From Candidatus Zixiibacteriota bacterium (lineage in GTDB: Bacteria; Zixibacteria; MSB-5A5; JAABVY01), in the NCBI GenBank assembly GCA_014728145.1, contig WJMC01000069.1:1-39069 (forward strand): a stretch of 39,069 bases of DNA. The letters run 5' to 3'. Shown here one piece after another: positions 34,447 to 39,069 of this stretch. Position numbers and translations under genes: made by a program. Position 1 is the first letter of the stretch, and each line of letters begins with the position of its first letter. A model generated the notes under the pieces. The model was given only the letters and a program-made list of their open reading frames with translations. It was not told where the DNA came from and did not search any database.

Positions 34447-37400
34447 ATGCCCGAAGACAAACAAATCCAGCTTCTGACGACGCGTTTGAAAAAATTGGGG
34501 GGGCATATCCTTTCGATCAGGCTCATGTTCGGCCTGATGCTGTTGATCGCACTGGCCGCCATATCCGTTTTTGTGGCCACCGCCGTTCACGGCCTGTTCT
34601 ACCTGCCGGTCTGGTTCAGGACGGCTTTCGATATACTGGTCGGGATCAGCGCATTCGCGCTTATGATCTGGTTTATATTCCGTCCGCTTATCCTTCGTCC
34701 GCGGGTGGAAACCTTAAGCCTGCTGGTCGAGAGGAAACATCCAGGCTTGAAAAACCGAATGATTGCCGCTCTGCAGCTCGAAAAGGAATTATTGCAAAAC
34801 AAGCAAAATTATTCGCAGGTACTGATTCGTCAATGTATCCAACAAGCCGAACAACTGAGCCGGGAAATCGATTTCAAATCCAGCTACCGACATCCGCATC
34901 TCAAAACCGGTCTCAGACTGACCGCGATCTCGGTCGTAGCTGCTGTGGCCATGCTGGTTTTATTGCCCGGTTTGTTCTCGTCCTCGTGGCAGGTCTTTTC
35001 CGACCCGCTGACCGAAATCCCGCGAGAGTTGACTTATGATTTGGTGGTCGAACCGCAGTCTGTCGATGTGCTCAAATTCGATGACCTGAAAGTGAGCGCC
35101 TATGTATTCGGTCATAAGCTTCCCGAGGATGCCAAAATTTTCTGGAAAGTGGCAGAGAAGTGGCGGGAAAATGAATTCAAGCAGGGCAACGAAGCCAGCG
35201 AGTATCCTGAGTTGCAGTCCGCAAATTTGAAGACAATCAGCGATACACTGATTTTTGACTATACATTCGAGGAAATCCGTCATGACTTCGAATACTTTGT
35301 CGAGGTCGGTGATCTCAGGTCTCCGATGTACAAGGTCGCGGTGGTCGACAAACCCCGTATCAACAATATAAAATTGTCATATTTCTATCCTGAATATACG
35401 CGTCTTTCGCCGGTCGTGATCGATGAAAACGACGGCACTGTGCAGGCCCTCAAAGGCACCGAAGTCAAGCTCGAAGCGCTGGCCAACAAGCCTGTCGCTG
35501 AAGCCGAGGTAGTCTTCGAAAATGGCAGTTCACAAAAGCTTAAGGTCGATTCCAATCAATTGTCCGGGACGTTTCCGGTTGATCGTGACGGGTCATATCA
35601 TATCAGCGTGGTGGATGCGATCGGCCATCGTAATCCAGATCCGATCGAGTACCGAATCATGATGATGGAGGACCTGCCACCCTCGATTCGAATCGTCAAG
35701 CCGGGTGGAAATATCGACCTGGATGATTACCTGGCATTCGATCTGCACGCTTCGCTTTCTGATGATTTCGGTTTCTCGAAGCTGGTGTTGCATTACACAA
35801 TTCATCTCTCAGCACTGGAACATCACCAGGACTCGACGATTTTCAGAATCGACCAGAATAAGAGCGATCAGTTGATCGAATACTTCTGGGATCTCTCCAA
35901 TAAGGGGCTTTACCCGGGAAGCTATGTCGATTACTACTTCGAAGTTTTCGACAACGATTATATATCCGGTCCCAAGTCGGCTGTCTCGCGGACATATACC
36001 GCGCGTCATCCGACGATCAACGAGATGTTTACAGAAATCGAGGAAGCCCGTGAAGAGATGATTTCGGATATGATCGAAGCTCTGCGCACCGAGCAGAAGA
36101 TAAAAGAGGCTGTCGAGAAACTGCATGAGGACCTGCAGTTCTCCGATGAGATCGACTGGGAAACCAAGCAGGATATCCAGAAGACTCAGGCTGAGCAGGA
36201 AGAGCTGATCAAAAAATTCGAGGAGGTCTCCAAAGATTTCAAAAAGCTCAATGAGCAAGCCAAAAAACAGGACCTGCTGAGCCTCGAGATGATCCAGAAA
36301 CTCAATGAACTGCAGAAACTGTTCGACCAGGTGGCTACTCCCGAGATGAAGGATGCGATGCGCAAGCTGGCCGAGGCGATGGAGAAAATGGACAAAAACG
36401 AACTGGAAAGGGCGATGAAGGAATTCGAGATGTCGAGCGAGGAAATGCTCGAAAATATCGAGCGCTCGATCGCACAGCTCAAGCGTTTCCAGGTAGAGCA
36501 GAAAATGCAGGCGATGGTAGCTATGGCGGAGAAGATGCTGGAGAATCAGGAAGGTATCAATGCCGATGTGTCCCAGGCTCAAAAGGAGCAACTGTCGAAG
36601 ATCAAGCCCCGTCAGGATACTAATAAAGATGAATTTGAACGCTTGAAAGAACACTCCAAAGAGCTCGAAAAAATGCTCGAGGAGAATCAGATGCAAAACG
36701 ACCAGAGCGCTGGAAGTTTTTGCCAGGCGGTCAATGACAACCAGGCTGATGTGCCGATGGAGAAGGCCTCGCAGGCGATGAGCCAGAAGGATCAAGAGCA
36801 GTCGGCACAGCAGGGCGGACAGGCCTCGATGGACCTGGAGAAGCTGGTCGACCAGATGAAAAACGCCCAGTCCCAGTTCTCCAACCAGATGTCGGCCGAG
36901 ATGGTGCAGAAAATGCGCGACGCGGTCGATCAATTGCTGTATCTCTCGGATGAGCAGGAACAGCTTTACAATGAAATAGAACCCCTCAGGCCGTTGTCCG
37001 GAAGCATGAACGAGCTGGCCCAGAAACAGCAGAATTTGACCTCGGAAACCGAACGGATACGTAACGAACTGGTAGATATGGCCAAGCAGTCGGCCTTTAT
37101 GCAAAGCGCTATCGATGATTTCATGGAACGCGCGCTGTCCTCGATGAGAAGTTCGGTGGAGGCGATGTCTAACTCGAATCAACGCAGTGCCGCCTCCTAC
37201 CAGAACGAGGGTATTTATTCACTCAACCGCTCCGCGCAGACATTGATACAGTCATTGAACAACCAGTCGCAGTGTAACTCGAGTTGCAACAAGAATCAGT
37301 CGATGTTCACCAAGATGAAAAAGATGTCCCAGAGCCAGAGCAAGGTCAACCGCCAGACGCAGAATATGTGCAATAATCCGGGCAACAACATGGGTAAACC

Positions 37401-37842
37401 ATCGGCCGAACAGCTTCGCAGGCTGGCCGCGGAACAGTCCCAGATCGGGCGCGGGATCCAGGAGATGGTGGACGAATTCGGCAACCGCAAGGATGCCCTC
37501 GGTCGACTGGATAAGATGTCCGGTGAAATCAGGGAAGTGGTCGAAGCGCTCGAAAAGGGTGAGACCGGCCCGCAACTTATGGCGCGCCAGAAAAAGATCT
37601 ATTCGCGTATGCTCGACTTCCAGCTTTCATTGGAACGACGAGATTATTCTGAACAGCGTAAGGCCGATACCGGCCAGGACGTGGTCCGCGAATCTCCCGA
37701 TGAACTTGATTTAAAGGGCAACCTGTCCGAATCCGAGTATCGTGCCAAGCTCGAAAAGTATATGCAGGAAACATATCCGCCTGAATACGAAAACCTTGTT
37801 AAAGATTATTTCAAGGCGTTGATGCAGTCTGATAACCGATGA
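34447..37842 (+). CDS. DUF4175-like membrane protein with long coiled-coil region
   Basis: The 1131-residue protein has three membrane segments at about 26-47, 58-80 and 156-177. Large Ig-like extracytoplasmic regions come next (about 195-520; for example DLVVEPQSVDVLKFDDLKVSAYV and later YFEVFDNDYISGPKS, each quoted in part). A long helical part, rich in Glu, Lys, Gln and Met, runs from about 525 to 1100. This layout is that of DUF4175-type proteins. The function is not known; a periplasmic stalk or tether driven by the partner MoxR-type proteins is a reasonable guess. The ATG is preceded by AGAGGATG. Its stop overlaps the next start by four bases, so the three genes form one operon. Confidence 0.8.
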   Translation: MPEDKQIQLLTTRLKKLGGHILSIRLMFGLMLLIALAAISVFVATAVHGLFYLPVWFRTAFDILVGISAFALMIWFIFRPLILRPRVETLSLLVERKHPGLKNRMIAALQLEKELLQNKQNYSQVLIRQCIQQAEQLSREIDFKSSYRHPHLKTGLRLTAISVVAAVAMLVLLPGLFSSSWQVFSDPLTEIPRELTYDLVVEPQSVDVLKFDDLKVSAYVFGHKLPEDAKIFWKVAEKWRENEFKQGNEASEYPELQSANLKTISDTLIFDYTFEEIRHDFEYFVEVGDLRSPMYKVAVVDKPRINNIKLSYFYPEYTRLSPVVIDENDGTVQALKGTEVKLEALANKPVAEAEVVFENGSSQKLKVDSNQLSGTFPVDRDGSYHISVVDAIGHRNPDPIEYRIMMMEDLPPSIRIVKPGGNIDLDDYLAFDLHASLSDDFGFSKLVLHYTIHLSALEHHQDSTIFRIDQNKSDQLIEYFWDLSNKGLYPGSYVDYYFEVFDNDYISGPKSAVSRTYTARHPTINEMFTEIEEAREEMISDMIEALRTEQKIKEAVEKLHEDLQFSDEIDWETKQDIQKTQAEQEELIKKFEEVSKDFKKLNEQAKKQDLLSLEMIQKLNELQKLFDQVATPEMKDAMRKLAEAMEKMDKNELERAMKEFEMSSEEMLENIERSIAQLKRFQVEQKMQAMVAMAEKMLENQEGINADVSQAQKEQLSKIKPRQDTNKDEFERLKEHSKELEKMLEENQMQNDQSAGSFCQAVNDNQADVPMEKASQAMSQKDQEQSAQQGGQASMDLEKLVDQMKNAQSQFSNQMSAEMVQKMRDAVDQLLYLSDEQEQLYNEIEPLRPLSGSMNELAQKQQNLTSETERIRNELVDMAKQSAFMQSAIDDFMERALSSMRSSVEAMSNSNQRSAASYQNEGIYSLNRSAQTLIQSLNNQSQCNSSCNKNQSMFTKMKKMSQSQSKVNRQTQNMCNNPGNNMGKPSAEQLRRLAAEQSQIGRGIQEMVDEFGNRKDALGRLDKMSGEIREVVEALEKGETGPQLMARQKKIYSRMLDFQLSLERRDYSEQRKADTGQDVVRESPDELDLKGNLSESEYRAKLEKYMQETYPPEYENLVKDYFKALMQSDNR

Positions 37843-39069
37843 TTAAGCGTTCGCACACAGTAATTGTAGTTCTTCTATTATCTCTGCTGGTACCGGTATT
37901 CGCTCATGCGATCGAACCCCAGCATGCCAAGCAGTTGACTATGGCCCGGCGTTACCTCGGGGAGGGGATGACCGAGGAGGCGTATTCGATTCTGGACAAC
38001 CTTCTCAAGCTGTACCCATCGGAACCCCGTATGTTAAACGAGATTTACAAACTCTATAAAGACAACAAGGACTACGAACGAGCGCTTGAATTACTGAATC
38101 ATCGCCGTATGGTCTTCCCGCGCGACAAGAGTCTGACTTTAGAGAAGGGCAGTCTGTTTCTTCGTATGGGTGAGGATGATTCGGCCTCGGTCGCCTATAA
38201 TAAATATCTGAAGCGCATGGGGCATTCTCAGGCCGGCTATAAAAATGTATCCCGGGCCTACCAGTTGAATGGATACTACCGTCAGGCAACGGAGACATTT
38301 TTGGCGGGACGGAAACAGATCGGCGATTCATCGATGTTTGCGCAACAGCTGGGCTGGCTTTACCGCCAGAGACGTAATTACAAAGACGCCACCCTCGAAT
38401 TCTATAAATTCATGACCGCCGATACAGCCAACCTCCGTCACGGGATTTCGGATATACGGAGCCTGATTAGTTATCTCGACGATTATTCCGAGCTTAAAGA
38501 CGCGTTTCAGCAGATAATTGAAAATAATCCCGATGATTTTCATGCCCACGATTTCTACGCCGAAATTCATCTCAGAAAAGGCCATCTCGACAGCGCTTTC
38601 GAGGCGGTCAAAATTGCCGACAGCCTGGACGAAAAAGACGGTCGTCATCTGTTATCATTCGCCAACAACTGCCTGACGCAGAACCGTTTTCGGATGGCCG
38701 AGAGAACCTGCCGGTATATCCTGGACAACTATGATAATCCGCAAAGCAAGGGTATGGCCGAGATCCACCTGGCACAAGCCTATCTCAACCTCGAGCGACC
38801 TGATTCAGCTATAATGATCTATCATTCGATAATTGAAAAGACATCGTCTAATCAACCGCGCTGGTTTGACGGTATTTACCTTTTGGGGAATACCTTCCTG
38901 GAGCATCTCTACCAGACCGATTCAGCCCGATACTACTTCAACCAGTTGATCGAGAAAGATCGCACAATGCGCTGGGCTGACCGGGCGCGTATGAAGATCG
39001 CGGATTCGTATATAATCGATAATCAGCTCGAGCGTGCCGACAGCCTCTATCTCGCTGTCAACACCAACA
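37839..39069 (+). CDS. Exported TPR protein (3' end beyond the window)
   Basis: The ATG at 37839 overlaps the stop of the DUF4175-like gene (ATGA) and the frame stays open to the window end, giving at least 410 residues. A signal peptide is clear: basic start MIKR, hydrophobic residues 8-20, likely cut after FAHA. TPR and TPR-like units follow: ARRYLGEGMTEEAYSILDNL, YKDNKDYERALELLN, LFLRMGEDDSASVAYNKYL, QLGWLYRQRRNYKDATLEFY and more, up to RADSLYLAVN at the edge. It should be a periplasmic or outer-membrane scaffold. TPR proteins of the BatE type often sit in the same MoxR/BatA operons. The length and C-terminus cannot be told. Confidence 0.88.
   Translation, partial: MIKRSHTVIVVLLLSLLVPVFAHAIEPQHAKQLTMARRYLGEGMTEEAYSILDNLLKLYPSEPRMLNEIYKLYKDNKDYERALELLNHRRMVFPRDKSLTLEKGSLFLRMGEDDSASVAYNKYLKRMGHSQAGYKNVSRAYQLNGYYRQATETFLAGRKQIGDSSMFAQQLGWLYRQRRNYKDATLEFYKFMTADTANLRHGISDIRSLISYLDDYSELKDAFQQIIENNPDDFHAHDFYAEIHLRKGHLDSAFEAVKIADSLDEKDGRHLLSFANNCLTQNRFRMAERTCRYILDNYDNPQSKGMAEIHLAQAYLNLERPDSAIMIYHSIIEKTSSNQPRWFDGIYLLGNTFLEHLYQTDSARYYFNQLIEKDRTMRWADRARMKIADSYIIDNQLERADSLYLAVNTN

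Noticed and set aside
35809-37182. A 457-codon open frame antisense to the DUF4175-like gene
   Set aside because: It mirrors the coiled-coil codons of the sense gene, giving long runs of Leu, His and Phe with no domain or ribosome site.

Overview
The window reads as chromosomal DNA of a Gram-negative bacterium, most likely from the FCB superphylum. Zixibacteria or a nearby candidate phylum is my best guess, which I infer from content and cannot prove without a search. The evidence is a secreted protein with a Por/FlgD-type C-terminal sorting domain (NPFNPTTTI motif), a DUF4159-DUF4175-TPR gene set, DUF1573, DUF6125, IgGFc-binding-type and CGGC proteins, many TPR proteins, and mid-range GC. 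No rRNA, tRNA, CRISPR array, insertion sequence or phage gene was seen. Nearly all of it looks like well-kept host genome.

Layout. Positions 1-7.2 kb hold signalling genes: the 3' part of a CheA-type kinase fused to a CheX-like domain, a stand-alone CheY-like receiver, a GNAT acetyltransferase, and on the minus strand a hybrid histidine kinase with nine PAS domains. 7.3-12.8 kb: a GIY-YIG-like protein behind a long leader, a polytopic membrane protein with a soluble TPR-like tail, and a second, shorter hybrid kinase related to the first. 12.9-21.7 kb is a minus-strand block: a large secreted IgGFc-binding/T9SS-type protein, an Mpv17-like membrane protein and CGGC protein pair, a lipoprotein built of 24-residue repeats, and a two-gene unit coding for an extensin/M15-like peptidase and an OmpA protein with a peptidoglycan-binding domain inserted in it. 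21.8-25.8 kb: DUF1573 and DUF6125 proteins facing a rhodanese plus MauE/DoxX pair and a TPR protein. 26.0-28.9 kb: secD-secF with a clear promoter and terminator. 28.9-30.8 kb: an apparently leaderless ArsR-type regulator followed by a serine hydrolase. 31.1-33.6 kb: cydA-cydB. 33.6 kb to the end: DUF4159, DUF4175-like and TPR genes in one tightly packed operon that runs off the window.

How the genes fit together. Energy and envelope functions dominate: SecDF drives late steps of protein export, CydAB is a high-affinity terminal oxidase, and the secreted, lipoprotein and peptidoglycan-directed genes act outside the cytoplasm. The two hybrid kinases end in receiver domains and have no DNA-binding partner nearby, so they probably feed a phosphorelay elsewhere. 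Seven sigma70-like promoters can be read by eye, with TTGAC at -35 and spacers of 16 or 17. Three share a TATATT -10 and a 16-nt spacer, and one places the predicted transcription start on the start codon.

Most worth a second look: (a) the 18.5-21.65 kb pair, a peptidoglycan-targeting protein set with no visible Sec signal; (b) the leaderless, operator-overlapped ArsR promoter; (c) the CheA-CheX fusion; (d) the 24-residue-repeat lipoprotein; (e) the acidic insertion in SecD. I found no clear new multi-gene defence or mobile system.
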